Assembly (NCBI RefSeq): GCF_028282165.1
Contig: NZ_JANQIM010000047.1
Coordinates: 1 to 62,391 of the forward strand
Direction of reading: 5' to 3'
Length of the DNA stretch: 62,391 nt
Source of the DNA: Winogradskyella sp.
GTDB lineage: Bacteria; Bacteroidota; Bacteroidia; Flavobacteriales; Flavobacteriaceae
Positions 19,064 to 28,594 of this stretch are shown here, one piece after another. Each line of letters opens with the position of its first letter. Positions within the stretch are counted from its first letter, which is position 1. Made by a program: the position numbers and the translations under genes. The notes beneath the pieces are model-generated. The model saw nothing but the letters and a program-made list of their open reading frames with translations, made no database searches and was not told the DNA's origin.

Positions 19064-21274
19064 TCAAAAGCCTCTAGCATATGCACTAGGCCAACAGGTT
19101 GCGCCACCACACTCCGATTTGCAATCTGTTTTTACACGAAAGGAATAGCTCCTCGTTTCGGTATGTTGCTTTACCATGGTCACCACAGAATTTTCATAAA
19201 CCACACTCGTTCGTCCTGTAGGTACTTGGCTCGATCGGGTAACATATTTATAACCGTCACAGTCGCAATAGTTCCTGAGAGCATCGCCAGCATTTTTCAG
19301 TTTTTCAAACACATAGAATGAACTTCCTTTAATTTCCAAATCACACAATACCTTCAAGCCATTGAAAGCTTTTCCACTGACTTGGTACATCGCACCATTG
19401 TATTGAATGACATCACCAGAGCTAATCTGCGATATGGATTTGCTTACACCAAAAGTTCTATGTCCATTGCATACCGTATGAGTTTGTGCAGGATTACCGC
19501 TCATCACAATTTGCGGTTTTAAACAGTCATTAAAGGCTTTTTGAGCGGCTTCAGCTTTTGCAATTGATGCTTCAAGTTCCTTTAAATATTTTTTTTCGGC
19601 TTTGGCCAAATCGAGTTGCCTTTTAATAATAGCTTGCTTCTTTTTAATCGTAAAAACTGGCGAACAAAAGGTATCGTTACTTGTCATAAGCTTTAGGACG
19701 CTCTCATCAGCAAATTCATTATACTTACTGTCTATACCGTAGTAGAAAATATATTCACTAGTACGATTATAGTTGGTTAGAAAAGCATGTTTACCGTCCA
19801 CATCTTGATACCAACCGTTGGGATATTGAAAATAACCCATTTGTTCCTTCTCAGTATTGGGAAGAATCTTAATGCAGGAATCACCATAACCTATATTGGG
19901 TTCCGCATCTGCATTATCTGGGTCTTGCCAAAACATTACGGCGTAAGATCTATCGTCTGGAAGTGCTCGCATCTCCCCTATTTTAAAGTGCTCTTTTGCC
20001 ACGTCCCAACGTGCAGAAGATGTGTAGACCAACCCATACCAAGTATCTGTGTTGAGTTGTACGCCAGACCTAAAGTCATTTTCAACGGATCTATAATAAA
20101 AGTAGTTATTACCAGGAATACGTTTATCAATGTCACCGATATAGCATTGAAGTTGAGTAGTGGCAATGTACATCCCAAGACCTGAAGGTTTCCCATCACT
20201 TAAATCTCCGAAGTAAAAATAATCTTTGGGATTATAGGTTTCTTCTAAAGAAATAGTTTTGTAAGGTACTTGCGTTAGATCCTCAGCAAAAAACACATCA
20301 GGAAAATTGATGGTCTGTGCTTTTTCTAATTTTCCTTGTACCCAAAGACCTTGTACGACAGTACCATCTGGGTTTTTAAGTATGCCTGTACCATTATAGG
20401 TATCGTTTAGCAATCCACCGATATATGAACTACCATCACTGAACTTAATATGACCAAAAACATAGTTTCCTTTTAATTTAATATCCTTATTGTTATTTGA
20501 TGAAAAGAAATTCCCTGATGGAATGCCAGTAAACGATTGTATAGGTTGGCCTTCTTCATAAATCATGGACATCAATCTGGGATAGCCACCATAAAGACCT
20601 GTGACTTTTTTTATAGTCGGATCTTTTTCTAATAATAAATCTTTTCCTATACCATATTTAGTATACTCTTTATTGTAACGAAGTATCATTTCACCTTCAT
20701 ACATCGCATTTTGCTCATTATTTTTTGTAAAGTCTACGTTGACTTCGGGTATAAAGTCGTATCCATCCCTTAAGTAATTTACCTTAAATTCGTAGGCCTT
20801 ACCCTTGAATTTCTCTCCATTGTCTGAGAACGTACCTTTCAAAAGAACATAGGTAATGACTCTTTTTTTGTGCTCTTGAAGTTTGTCTTCATATGGAATG
20901 AGATATTTGTCCTTATTAAATTTTTTCTTACGATCTTGAGCCTTAAACTTTTTATCGAAATACAAACTTCTGCGTTCTTTTAAGCTCTTTGTTACGGCTT
21001 CGTCTGGCTCTTTGGCTTTATCCTCTGTAATAAATAGGTAGCCACCAACACCATCTTCACAGTTTCCTTCTACACAGCCTTTATATTTTAACAAGAAATA
21101 GGCTTTTAAATCGATGTCCTTAACATATTTAGCCTTGGCCAGTACTTTATAGTTTATCTTTTTGGTGCCGACTGTTTTAAGTTGTGGGTATATGAGAGGC
21201 AGCATCTCATCTGTTTGGCCAAAAAGAAACAAAGAACCAAAAACATATAAATAGGCTATAATTATGCGTTTCAT
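19064..21274 (-). CDS. Large secreted protein with MORN-like repeats
   Basis: A 736-residue protein with a Sec signal peptide (MKRIIIAYLYVFGSLFLFGQ). Residues about 270-330 contain MORN-type repeats (FSDGSSYIGGLLNDTYNGTG, then LKNPDGTVVQGLWVQGKLE), and a third weaker unit near FYFGDLSDGKPSGLG. A charged helix with AKAEKKYLKELEASIAKAEA lies near 570-600. The last 130 residues contain about ten cysteines, with CDCDG and CKSECGGATC motifs. No T9SS sorting domain is visible. Function unknown. Monocistronic. Confidence 0.7.
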   Translation of the reverse strand: MKRIIIAYLYVFGSLFLFGQTDEMLPLIYPQLKTVGTKKINYKVLAKAKYVKDIDLKAYFLLKYKGCVEGNCEDGVGGYLFITEDKAKEPDEAVTKSLKERRSLYFDKKFKAQDRKKKFNKDKYLIPYEDKLQEHKKRVITYVLLKGTFSDNGEKFKGKAYEFKVNYLRDGYDFIPEVNVDFTKNNEQNAMYEGEMILRYNKEYTKYGIGKDLLLEKDPTIKKVTGLYGGYPRLMSMIYEEGQPIQSFTGIPSGNFFSSNNNKDIKLKGNYVFGHIKFSDGSSYIGGLLNDTYNGTGILKNPDGTVVQGLWVQGKLEKAQTINFPDVFFAEDLTQVPYKTISLEETYNPKDYFYFGDLSDGKPSGLGMYIATTQLQCYIGDIDKRIPGNNYFYYRSVENDFRSGVQLNTDTWYGLVYTSSARWDVAKEHFKIGEMRALPDDRSYAVMFWQDPDNADAEPNIGYGDSCIKILPNTEKEQMGYFQYPNGWYQDVDGKHAFLTNYNRTSEYIFYYGIDSKYNEFADESVLKLMTSNDTFCSPVFTIKKKQAIIKRQLDLAKAEKKYLKELEASIAKAEAAQKAFNDCLKPQIVMSGNPAQTHTVCNGHRTFGVSKSISQISSGDVIQYNGAMYQVSGKAFNGLKVLCDLEIKGSSFYVFEKLKNAGDALRNYCDCDGYKYVTRSSQVPTGRTSVVYENSVVTMVKQHTETRSYSFRVKTDCKSECGGATCWPSAYARGF

Positions 21275-21480
21275 CTCACTAATATTTTAGGTAACAACCT
21301 GATGGGTTACGATTTAAAACTATAAAATCAATTCTTAAAGCTAATCAATTTTAAAGTTTTTTGCACTATTAGAGCTTTATTATGATGCCCATTCACAAAC
21401 GCTGACACATCATAACTCGCCTTGCTTCGATAACACTTTTTTGACTTCTGGATACTTTACAAATAACTAATCGAACAATT

Positions 21481-21627
21481 ATGAAAAAGCTATTCAATCT
21501 CGTTTTCTTAAGCCTCTCTTTACATTCATTATTTTTATACGTACAACAACTATATTATTTTGAAGGAAGAGATTTTCTCTTTGCCATTGGTATCAACCTA
21601 AAACTTGTCAATAATAATAAACCTTAA
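21481..21627 (+). CDS. Possible 48-residue secreted or membrane peptide
   Basis: ATG at 21481 opens a 48-codon frame with a basic-hydrophobic start (MKKLFNLVFLSLSLHSLFLY) like a signal peptide, then QQLYYFEGRDFLFAIGIN. A -7-like TACTTTAC lies about 33 bases upstream. It sits alone in the gap between two minus-strand genes. No family is recognised. The hydrophobic start and the presence of a plausible promoter favour a real gene, but the evidence is thin. Confidence 0.4.
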   Translation: MKKLFNLVFLSLSLHSLFLYVQQLYYFEGRDFLFAIGINLKLVNNNKP

Positions 21628-21686
21628 TCTAAAATCTATAAGCTTGAGACTGTACTTTTAGTTGGAATGTGTTATAATGTATTATA

Positions 21687-22409
21687 TCATTCCACTTCTT
21701 GAATATAAAAAAAGGCCTGACTAGAATTGTCGGTCATTAGAATACGTTCCCCTTCATCAATAATCATACTACCACCGTTTTCTAGAATTCTGTGCTTGGT
21801 TGTATTTAAATCCTTAACACCAAATGTACATACCCAATATTCATATTTGCCTTTATAATCATTGGGAATCTGTACCGCATCTGCAATATGTTTATTGTTT
21901 TGGGTATAGATTTCAAAATGGTCGTTACTGGTTTTCACAAAAGACCAATCAAAAATACCTTCGTAAAACGGAATAATATTTTTAGTATCAGATATATGGA
22001 GTTCGTTCCAAATTAAAGTATTGGCTTCATTCTCTGTTCGTGTAGATTTTAGACTATCCCCTTCATAGATGGTGAATCCAGCGCCTTGCGGATCTCGGAT
22101 TAAAGCTACCTTACCAAAACATTCTAAAGTTTGTTCCATTTCTACAATAGCGCCCAATTCACGAGCCTTGGAAACGGTACTTTTTATATCATTCACCTCA
22201 ATGTAGGTCATCCAAAAATGAGGCATTCGCATTTGCTTAAACTTGTCTGGTGTTTCGTAGAGGCCTACAATATCCTTATCGCCTTTATAGGCCACATAAT
22301 AATCGTAATCCTTATAATAGACCCAACCAAATACGTTTTCATAAAATGCGATCGTAGGTTTCGGGGTATACGTAGATAAATCTGCAAAAATTATAGTATT
22401 GGGTTTCAT
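21687..22409 (-). CDS. Two-domain VOC (glyoxalase-fold) protein
   Basis: A 240-residue cytoplasmic protein with two vicinal-oxygen-chelate halves: residues 1-120 (IIFADLSTYTPKPTIAFYEN...GAGFTIYEGDS) and 125-240 (LIWNELHISDTKNIIPFYEG...SSQAFFYIQEVE). This is the arrangement of the Gly/bleomycin-resistance group of VOC proteins, substrate unknown. A metal-binding His/Glu pattern is not obvious in the first half; Glu131 and His133 in WNELHIS could serve in the second. It overlaps the preceding lipoprotein gene by 4 bases (ATGA), so the pair is translationally coupled. Confidence 0.85.
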   Translation of the reverse strand: MKPNTIIFADLSTYTPKPTIAFYENVFGWVYYKDYDYYVAYKGDKDIVGLYETPDKFKQMRMPHFWMTYIEVNDIKSTVSKARELGAIVEMEQTLECFGKVALIRDPQGAGFTIYEGDSLKSTRTENEANTLIWNELHISDTKNIIPFYEGIFDWSFVKTSNDHFEIYTQNNKHIADAVQIPNDYKGKYEYWVCTFGVKDLNTTKHRILENGGSMIIDEGERILMTDNSSQAFFYIQEVE

Positions 22410-22927
22410 TTCTCAGTTGTTTTTTGACGTTTCCAAATTTCGGTATAAGGCTCTCCATCGACGGTCATTTGTATTTCTAATTCATCATTGTTCTTCAAGC
22501 TGATCAGAACTTGATAGTAAGAACCATCTGGCATAAAGAGCTTCCCATTTTTATAAACTCCGTCTTCATAAATAACATCAGTCAAAAAGTAATCGGATTT
22601 GGCATTGTTTCCCCTGTATTCTTTAGTGCCGTCGTTATAATAATGAATTTTCCCAACGTAGGTGCCTTTGTATTTTTCGATTTCATAGATACCCATATGA
22701 TATTCATTTTTCACTTCCCATACTCCAATAATTTGGTCAGCCTGCTGGTTATTTTGATCTAATTTATCCTCAACTTTAGAAGCGCCAACCCTTATGGAGT
22801 CCATTTCCTGTCGCATTGATACAATGTGACTTTCAATCAACTCATCCTTCTGCTTTTGCGCATCACTTTTGCATGAGACTAAAGACATAATTGCAAGTGC
22901 TCCACTCAATAATCGATACTTTTTCAT
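22406..22927 (-). CDS. DUF2147-like lipoprotein
   Basis: A 173-residue lipoprotein (lipobox LVSC, Cys19). A coiled-coil-like linker (28-62) precedes a beta-barrel domain that follows the DUF2147 outline: IIGVWEVKNEYHMGIYEIEK, then YVGKIHYYNDGTKEYRG, YEDGVYKNGKLFMPDGSYY and a WKR end. DUF2147 proteins are lipocalin-like periplasmic proteins of unknown role. It overlaps the VOC gene by 4 bases. It has its own perfect -7 box on the minus strand at 22950-22957. Confidence 0.75.
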   Translation of the reverse strand: MKKYRLLSGALAIMSLVSCKSDAQKQKDELIESHIVSMRQEMDSIRVGASKVEDKLDQNNQQADQIIGVWEVKNEYHMGIYEIEKYKGTYVGKIHYYNDGTKEYRGNNAKSDYFLTDVIYEDGVYKNGKLFMPDGSYYQVLISLKNNDELEIQMTVDGEPYTEIWKRQKTTEK

Positions 22928-22949
22928 TACACGTTATTTAATTATACTT

Positions 22950-22957
22950 CAAAATTA
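22950..22957 (-). promoter_or_regulatory. -7 promoter box for the DUF2147-VOC pair
   Basis: On the minus strand TAATTTTG is a perfect TAnnTTTG match 22 bases before the ATG at 22927. Confidence 0.55.
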
Positions 22958-22989
22958 AACGAACAAAACCTTTTAGTTTTTGACTTAAA

Positions 22990-23817
22990 TCAAAAAGTAC
23001 TTATTCGCTTATATATTTCCTTTAACCGCAACCATTGTTGATAGAATAATGGCAAACTCACAACACTTTCAATATATTGATAGACATACATAATCAAAGC
23101 AAACAAGGCGCCATATTCTGTAATCCCCTCTGAAATTGAAATGACTATAGATAGCAGTAAGAAAACAATCATCGCCATCCAACTCAAAGAAAAGTTTATA
23201 GTTTCTAAATCAGAAAGCTTTATGTTGATTTTTGTGAGTCGTGTAACGTGATTTTGCAATTCATTTTGTGATGGTAGATTTAAGATGTTCACTTGCGTTT
23301 CCAACTCATTATTGTAATCGGAATTATAAGTTGTTATTTTTTTAGAACTCAACCAATACACAATCAACACAAATAAACTCACTGTCAAGGCCAGCAAAAA
23401 TATATGGGCATTAAGTGAGAGAATTATAAACGTAACTCCAAATAATCCTATAGTATGCTGAATTAGCTCAGGAATTTGGTTTTCCATAAATTCGGTAATT
23501 TCATTAAGCATATTTAGACGTGCCGTTTTTTTAGACACTTCTTTAGAATTGTCTACCATCAGTTTAGCGCTTAAATCAATATACAACTTGGCATAAAAAC
23601 GAGAGTCCATGAGGCGTCGTACACCACCAATAACGATCAATAGGACACCCAAACCTCCAAGATGGTATATGGATGTAAAATCCTTATGTATGGCTCCGTC
23701 AACAGCATAACCAATAAACAGCGGCACCAAAATACCAATAAAAGCTTCCGTAAGAATTAGAAGTAAGGTCAACGAGAACCGAAATTTATACCTTTTTAAT
23801 ACCTTTTTAATATCCAT
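22990..23817 (-). CDS. ABC exporter-type six-helix membrane domain without ATPase
   Basis: A 275-residue integral membrane protein. It looks like the transmembrane half of a type IV ABC exporter: a basic start (KRYKFRFSLTLLLILTEAF), helix pairs near 15-70, 125-165 and 215-260, and the long cytoplasmic extensions between them (RFYAKLYIDLSAKLMVDNSK). It ends at KEIYKRISTF, where the linker to the ATPase would begin, and no ATPase gene lies beside it. It fits the ABC_membrane_3 type of family rather than a broken gene. It overlaps the next upstream gene by 11 bases. Confidence 0.8.
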   Translation of the reverse strand: MDIKKVLKRYKFRFSLTLLLILTEAFIGILVPLFIGYAVDGAIHKDFTSIYHLGGLGVLLIVIGGVRRLMDSRFYAKLYIDLSAKLMVDNSKEVSKKTARLNMLNEITEFMENQIPELIQHTIGLFGVTFIILSLNAHIFLLALTVSLFVLIVYWLSSKKITTYNSDYNNELETQVNILNLPSQNELQNHVTRLTKINIKLSDLETINFSLSWMAMIVFLLLSIVISISEGITEYGALFALIMYVYQYIESVVSLPLFYQQWLRLKEIYKRISTF

Positions 23818-24067
23818 AGTACCAATTTATGACTTGCTCTGAATAAACAAAGCTTAACAACGATAGTACTAACCAGACCACGGAAATCAACCAAAACAAA
23901 AATGGACTTTCATCTTTGGGGACATGGTCTAAAAAAATGGCTGTCTTAGCTCTAATACCTTGAATACTCCATATTAAAAACACAATAGCAAAATAAAACG
24001 AGCTCCAGTTATAGTATAAAGCAAACGGCATAATGATCAAAGCAATAATAGATTTCCAGTACCTCAT
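23807..24067 (-). CDS. Small membrane protein coupled to the orphan ABC domain
   Basis: An 86-residue protein with three hydrophobic segments: 7-20, 23-37 and 56-75, with the loop HVPKDESP between. Its stop overlaps the start of the ABC-type membrane protein by 11 bases, so they are almost certainly co-translated. It is not recognised as a named family. The tight link suggests a subunit or partner. A Crp/Fnr regulator is encoded 68 bases upstream on the same strand. Confidence 0.75.
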   Translation of the reverse strand: MRYWKSIIALIIMPFALYYNWSSFYFAIVFLIWSIQGIRAKTAIFLDHVPKDESPFLFWLISVVWLVLSLLSFVYSEQVINWYYGY

Positions 24068-24135
24068 AAATATTAAATTTAGGTACGCAATGTACTAATG
24101 TAAAAGTTGTATTTTTTTGAGCTATATCAAAAAAA

Positions 24136-24702
24136 CTATTTCTCTGCCCGTATTCGACTTAGGGTTTCTTGAGAAATTCCTAAAAAAGAAGCGATAAGAC
24201 CAAGTTTTACGCGTAATTCAATTTGTGGGAACTGGGTGAGCAATAATTGATACTTTTCTTTTGCCGAAAGGAAAGACCAGCTTTTAGTAAATTCATCTAA
24301 AACCGCTAATATATCTTCGGCCAATAAACGTGCAAAATTTCCAAAAGCAGGAAAATCAGCAATGAGCTTTTGAAAATCAGAAAAGCTGATGCGGTAAAGT
24401 ATGCAATCTTCGAGACATTCAATAGTTTCGAAACTAGGTCTTTGTAAATAAAAACTAGACCAAGCTGTGATGAATTGACCCTCTGAATAAAACCAAGAAC
24501 TTACCTGGCGACCATCGTGAAAATAAAAGTTGTGCAACATGCCCTTTTCGACAAAATAAAGATATTTGGCACGCTGTCCTTCTTGTAGAATTATATCTCC
24601 TTTTTTGGTCTCTACCAACTGGAAAGTACCAGAAATAGACTTTTGCAAATCTGGAGTAATGTATGCATGTTGAGATATATGGTACAAAAGGTCTTGCATC
24701 AT
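24136..24702 (-). CDS. Crp/Fnr family transcriptional regulator
   Basis: A 189-residue or shorter protein (ATG at 24702 or 24699). The N-terminal cyclic-nucleotide-binding fold has KGDIILQEGQRAKYLYFVEKG; the C-terminal helix-turn-helix is the short form LIASFLGISQETLSRIR. It has no cysteine cluster for an Fe-S centre (one Cys pair in ECLEDC only) and lacks the Arg-Ser pair for cAMP, so the ligand is unknown. This group is common in Bacteroidetes as stand-alone stress regulators. It follows the YtxJ gene by 10 bases and precedes the membrane pair. Confidence 0.88.
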   Translation of the reverse strand: MMQDLLYHISQHAYITPDLQKSISGTFQLVETKKGDIILQEGQRAKYLYFVEKGMLHNFYFHDGRQVSSWFYSEGQFITAWSSFYLQRPSFETIECLEDCILYRISFSDFQKLIADFPAFGNFARLLAEDILAVLDEFTKSWSFLSAKEKYQLLLTQFPQIELRVKLGLIASFLGISQETLSRIRAEK

Positions 24703-24712
24703 CAATTAAAGC

Positions 24713-25102
24713 TTATACAAACCTACTTAAATCCAAATCATTGATAGCGCCATGAGACGCATGGGCAACAACTACACCGTTTCTTATTACTAAGAGTTGT
24801 GGTGATTGGTGCATCACCTGAAACTTGTAACCCGTTTCGTTAGACACTTCCCTGTAACTCAATAAATCGAGGTAATATAAATCTGCATTCGTTGTTTCAT
24901 CGTACAACTCTATAAACTGATTTATTACCATTCTACTGATACCGCAACGTGTTGAGTGCTTAAAAATAAGCTGTGTCTTGGTTTTGGATGCCTCTTGCAT
25001 AGTGTTAAGTTGCTCTACAGAATTAAGTGCCATCCACGGAAGTATTTTTTCTTCTTTTTTGCCTTTTGAAGCTTTATTTGTACCAAATATTTTTTTAAAC
25101 AT
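24713..25102 (-). CDS. ytxJ: Bacillithiol-system redox protein YtxJ
   Basis: A 129-residue thioredoxin-fold protein of the YtxJ family. The active site reads IFKHSTRCGISRM with a single cysteine (monothiol, Cys53), then YYLDLLSYREVSNETG and the cis-Pro block HQSPQLLVIRNG. The family is proposed to work as a monothiol bacilliredoxin that reduces bacillithiolated proteins. Co-transcribed with the Crp/Fnr gene 10 bases downstream, which suggests a thiol or oxidative-stress setting for that regulator. Confidence 0.9.
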   Translation of the reverse strand: MFKKIFGTNKASKGKKEEKILPWMALNSVEQLNTMQEASKTKTQLIFKHSTRCGISRMVINQFIELYDETTNADLYYLDLLSYREVSNETGYKFQVMHQSPQLLVIRNGVVVAHASHGAINDLDLSRFV

Positions 25103-25119
25103 ATTCCAATTTGTTTCAA

Positions 25120-25227
25120 TGTCAGTTCGAGTGTCCTGACTGTCCCGATAGCTATCAGGATATATCTAGAACTCGTTATTAGCATCTCGATACTATTTTT
25201 CGTTCCGAAAAATCACTCGATGTGACA
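25120..25227. repeat. Compound palindromic intergenic repeat
   Basis: Outer arms TGTCAGTTCGAGT (25120-25132) and ACTCGATGTGACA (25215-25227) are complementary at 11 of 13 positions. Inside lie a perfect palindrome GATAGCTATC (25147-25156) and a hairpin ATTTTTCG/CGAAAAAT (25195-25213). It fills the gap between two minus-strand genes. The pieces (TTCGAGT, CCCGATAGCTATC) recall repeats that are scattered through flavobacterial genomes. Confidence 0.7.
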
Positions 25228-25239
25228 ATCATTATATAA

Positions 25240-25713
25240 CTAAACCCAACGATTTACTTTATTCATATATTTTAAATAGTCTGCTTTAAAATCCCTAGTT
25301 AGTCTAGGTTCTTCTACAAAAATTACAAATAAATGAAATGCAATACCTACTGTAACCGTATAAACCAAAAGGCGCAATGAACCTGTAAAAAGAACTTCGC
25401 CAATTAATACAAGTGACATTCCCACATACATCGGATTTCTACTATATTTATACAAACCCTTAACCACAAGGGCTTTTGTTTTATGGGCAGGTGATAAAGT
25501 CCCTTTACCGTCAATAATAAATCTATAAACGCAATACAACGCTATGGACAGTCCAAAGATGATCAATACTATTCCCAAATAACTCAAAATGCTAAAATCA
25601 TCTTTTAAAATTGACTTTAACCTGCCTCTTAACAAGAGATAAGGAATAAGACCAACCACTAGACCAGGTTGCAGAATAAAAAATACAAGATTCTTAATAT
25701 AAAGTAATAGCAT
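25240..25713 (-). CDS. Membrane methyltransferase, isoprenylcysteine/phospholipid type
   Basis: A 157-residue integral membrane protein with four hydrophobic segments. The C-terminal half has the ICMT/PEMT signature: GLYKYSRNPMYVGMSLVLIGE and then FVEEPRLTRDFKADYLKYMN, which binds S-adenosylmethionine at the membrane face. Substrate unknown; members methylate lipids, isoprenylated residues or small molecules such as nitriles. It is separated from YtxJ by the repeat at 25120-25227, so co-transcription is uncertain. Confidence 0.85.
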   Translation of the reverse strand: MLLLYIKNLVFFILQPGLVVGLIPYLLLRGRLKSILKDDFSILSYLGIVLIIFGLSIALYCVYRFIIDGKGTLSPAHKTKALVVKGLYKYSRNPMYVGMSLVLIGEVLFTGSLRLLVYTVTVGIAFHLFVIFVEEPRLTRDFKADYLKYMNKVNRWV

Positions 25714-25844
25714 AACTTGGTTAAAAAGGACAAAACGTCACTCTAGAGCACACTGTATCAGACATTTTGTCGTTTTTTTCTTACCGACCTGCAATGGTAA
25801 GATTATTGACTAAAGATAGTTAAACACAACAATAAAACAATGCT

Positions 25845-25914
25845 ATTGTCATTCAGAGTGTTAGCGAAGAATCTCTTAATAGATCGCTTCGTCCTAAGTC
25901 CTCTCAATGACAAT
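25845..25914. repeat. Dispersed palindromic repeat, type GTCATT...AATGAC
   Basis: Arms 25845-25858 and 25901-25914 are complementary at 13 of 14 positions; the centre contains AGCGAAGAATCTCTT and TCGCTTCGTCCT. This is the pattern of the flavobacterial GTCATTCTGAGCGCAGCGAAG-type repeat written in pieces, here decayed. It lies directly upstream of clpB, only 20 bases before its ATG. Confidence 0.65.
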
Positions 25915-25934
25915 AAAAAAAGAAAATAACTAGT

Positions 25935-28541
25935 ATGAATTTTAATAATTATACCATTAAATCACAAGAAGCCATACAGCAAGCACAACAACTTGCCCAA
26001 GGCTTTGGACATCAGCAAATAGAAAATGAGCATATTTTTAAAGCCCTTTTCGATGTTGATGAAAATGTATTGCCATTCTTATTAAAAAAACTGAATGTCA
26101 ATGTATCTATGTTACATCAGATTTTAGATAAAGAATTAGAGCGTTTCTCTAAAGTGTCTGGTGGAGACCTGATGCTTTCTCGCGAAGCAGGCAAAGCATT
26201 AAACGAAGCTTCTATCATTGCTAAGAAAATGAATGATGATTTTGTATCTATTGAACACCTTATCCTAGCAATTTTTAAATCGAAGAGTAAAATAGCACAA
26301 ATTCTAAAGGATCAAGGTGTTACCGAAAAGGCGCTAATTGCCAGTATAGATGATTTACGCAAAGGAGATAGGGTGACGTCCCAAAGTCAGGAAGACACCT
26401 ATAATTCCCTAAATAAATACGCCAAGAACTTAAATCAGTTGGCACGCGATGCTAAACTAGATCCTGTGATCGGTCGAGACGAAGAGATTCGCAGAATCCT
26501 TCAAATTTTATCACGTCGTACCAAAAATAACCCAATCTTAGTGGGTGAACCAGGTACAGGTAAAACTGCGATTGCCGAAGGTTTGGCACACCGCATCATT
26601 GATGGTGATGTGCCAGAAAACTTAAAGGATAAGCAAATTTTTGCTTTAGATATGGGAGCACTAATTGCAGGAGCCAAATTTAAGGGTGAATTTGAGGAGC
26701 GTTTAAAAGCCGTAATTAAGGAAGTAACCACGAGCGATGGCGACATTGTACTCTTTATTGACGAAATCCATACCCTAGTCGGGGCTGGTGGAGGCCAAGG
26801 TGCTATGGATGCTGCCAACATTCTAAAACCAGCTTTAGCTCGAGGCGAATTGAGAGCTATTGGTGCCACCACTTTAGATGAATACCAAAAATATTTTGAA
26901 AAAGATAAAGCACTTGAGCGTCGTTTTCAAAAAGTGATGGTCGAAGAGCCAGATACCGAAAGTGCTATTTCTATTCTTCGTGGTATTAAAGAAAAATACG
27001 AAACCCATCACAAAGTACGCATTAAGGACGAAGCTATTATTGGTGCTGTTGAGCTTTCAAACCGATATATTACCAATAGATTTCTTCCAGATAAGGCGAT
27101 TGACCTTATGGACGAAGCTGCTTCAAAATTACGCATGGAAATCAATTCTAAACCAGAAGAGCTAGACGTACTGGATAGAAAAATAATGCAATTGGAGATT
27201 GAGCACGAAGCCATTAAACGCGAAAAAGACGAAGCCAAATTAAAGTCCTTAAAAGCTGATTTAGCAAATCTTAAGGAAGAGCGTAATGAGTTGAATGCCA
27301 AGTGGAAGAGCGAAAAGGAAATCGTAGAAAACGTTCAGAATATAAAGCAAGATATTGAAAACTTTAAGTTAGAAGCCGAGCGCGCTGAACGTGAAGGCGA
27401 TTATGGCAAAGTGGCAGAAATCCGTTATGGGAAAATAAAAGAAGCTACTGCACAACTCGAAAACTATCAAAAACAATTGGTAGAACAACAAGACACAGCT
27501 TTGATAAAAGAAGAAGTGACCTATGAAGATATTGCTGACGTTGTTGCCAAATGGACAGGCATTCCTGTAACCAAGATGATTCAAAGCGAACGCGAAAAAT
27601 TACTAAATCTTGAAGACGAACTGCACAAACGTGTCGTCGGACAAGAAGAAGCTATTGAAGCGGTTAGTGATGCAGTAAGACGATCGAGAGCAGGCTTACA
27701 AAATCCTCAAAAGCCTATAGGAACCTTTTTATTCTTAGGTACCACAGGTGTTGGTAAAACAGAATTGGCAAAAGCCTTGGCAGAATACCTTTTTGACGAT
27801 GAAAACGCCATGACACGTATTGATATGAGCGAATACCAGGAACGCCATGCCGTAAGCAGATTGGTAGGTGCACCTCCGGGCTATGTAGGTTACGATGAAG
27901 GAGGCCAATTGACAGAAGCTGTAAGACGTAAACCTTACTCAGTAGTTTTACTAGACGAAATCGAAAAAGCACATCCAGATACGTTTAATATCCTATTGCA
28001 AGTATTAGACGAAGGTCGCTTAACGGATAATAAAGGACGTATTGCAGACTTTAAGAATACCATTATTATCATGACCTCTAACCTAGGAAGTCAGATTATT
28101 CAAGAGCGTTTTGAAGCGACTAAAGACATTCAAACAGCAATTGAAGGTGCCAAATTGGATGTACTTGGCTTGTTGAAGCAAAGCATTAGGCCAGAATTTT
28201 TGAATAGAATCGATGACACGATTATGTTTACACCACTTTCTAAGGAGAATATTGTAGACATTGTTAGCCTTCAATTAAAAAGTGTCACTAAAATGATTGC
28301 CAAGCAAGGCATTACTTTTGATGCCACACCAGAAGCCAAAGCGTATTTGGCAGAAAAAGGATACAACCCTGAGTATGGCGCAAGACCTGTGAAACGTGTT
28401 ATTCAGAAAGAAGTATTGAATCAGTTGAGTAAAGAAATATTAGCCGGTCGTGTTACAACCGATAGTATTATTTTACTCGATGAGTTCGATGATAAACTAG
28501 TCTTTAGAAATCAAGGCGACCTAGTTGTAGAAGAGTTATAA
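25935..28541 (+). CDS. clpB: ATP-dependent chaperone ClpB
   Basis: An 868-residue Hsp100 disaggregase that works with DnaK to dissolve protein aggregates. It has the N-terminal Clp_N domain (1-145), AAA+ domain 1 with Walker A GEPGTGKT and [11 protein letters not shown], a coiled-coil middle domain (about 405-525; this distinguishes ClpB from ClpA/ClpC), AAA+ domain 2 with GTTGVGKT and [13 protein letters not shown], and the ClpB C-terminal domain. There is no ClpP-binding loop, as expected. ATG at 25935. No CIRCE element or sigma-32 site is visible. Confidence 0.98.
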   Translation: MNFNNYTIKSQEAIQQAQQLAQGFGHQQIENEHIFKALFDVDENVLPFLLKKLNVNVSMLHQILDKELERFSKVSGGDLMLSREAGKALNEASIIAKKMNDDFVSIEHLILAIFKSKSKIAQILKDQGVTEKALIASIDDLRKGDRVTSQSQEDTYNSLNKYAKNLNQLARDAKLDPVIGRDEEIRRILQILSRRTKNNPILVGEPGTGKTAIAEGLAHRIIDGDVPENLKDKQIFALDMGALIAGAKFKGEFEERLKAVIKEVTTSDGDIVLFIDEIHTLVGAGGGQGAMDAANILKPALARGELRAIGATTLDEYQKYFEKDKALERRFQKVMVEEPDTESAISILRGIKEKYETHHKVRIKDEAIIGAVELSNRYITNRFLPDKAIDLMDEAASKLRMEINSKPEELDVLDRKIMQLEIEHEAIKREKDEAKLKSLKADLANLKEERNELNAKWKSEKEIVENVQNIKQDIENFKLEAERAEREGDYGKVAEIRYGKIKEATAQLENYQKQLVEQQDTALIKEEVTYEDIADVVAKWTGIPVTKMIQSEREKLLNLEDELHKRVVGQEEAIEAVSDAVRRSRAGLQNPQKPIGTFLFLGTTGVGKTELAKALAEYLFDDENAMTRIDMSEYQERHAVSRLVGAPPGYVGYDEGGQLTEAVRRKPYSVVLLDEIEKAHPDTFNILLQVLDEGRLTDNKGRIADFKNTIIIMTSNLGSQIIQERFEATKDIQTAIEGAKLDVLGLLKQSIRPEFLNRIDDTIMFTPLSKENIVDIVSLQLKSVTKMIAKQGITFDATPEAKAYLAEKGYNPEYGARPVKRVIQKEVLNQLSKEILAGRVTTDSIILLDEFDDKLVFRNQGDLVVEEL

Positions 28542-28594
28542 ACAGACTGTAACAATAACGCTTGTAAACAGTCTATATAGTGATTGGTTGGTTT

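Noticed and set aside
21275..21480. Gap upstream of the MORN-like gene considered for a riboswitch
   Set aside because: Only a small GTAAC/GTTAC hairpin is visible and no known riboswitch core could be found.
26501..27972. Long antisense frames inside clpB considered as genes
   Set aside because: They mirror the conserved ClpB frame, have no family match or promoter box and contain low-complexity Ser/Leu sequence.
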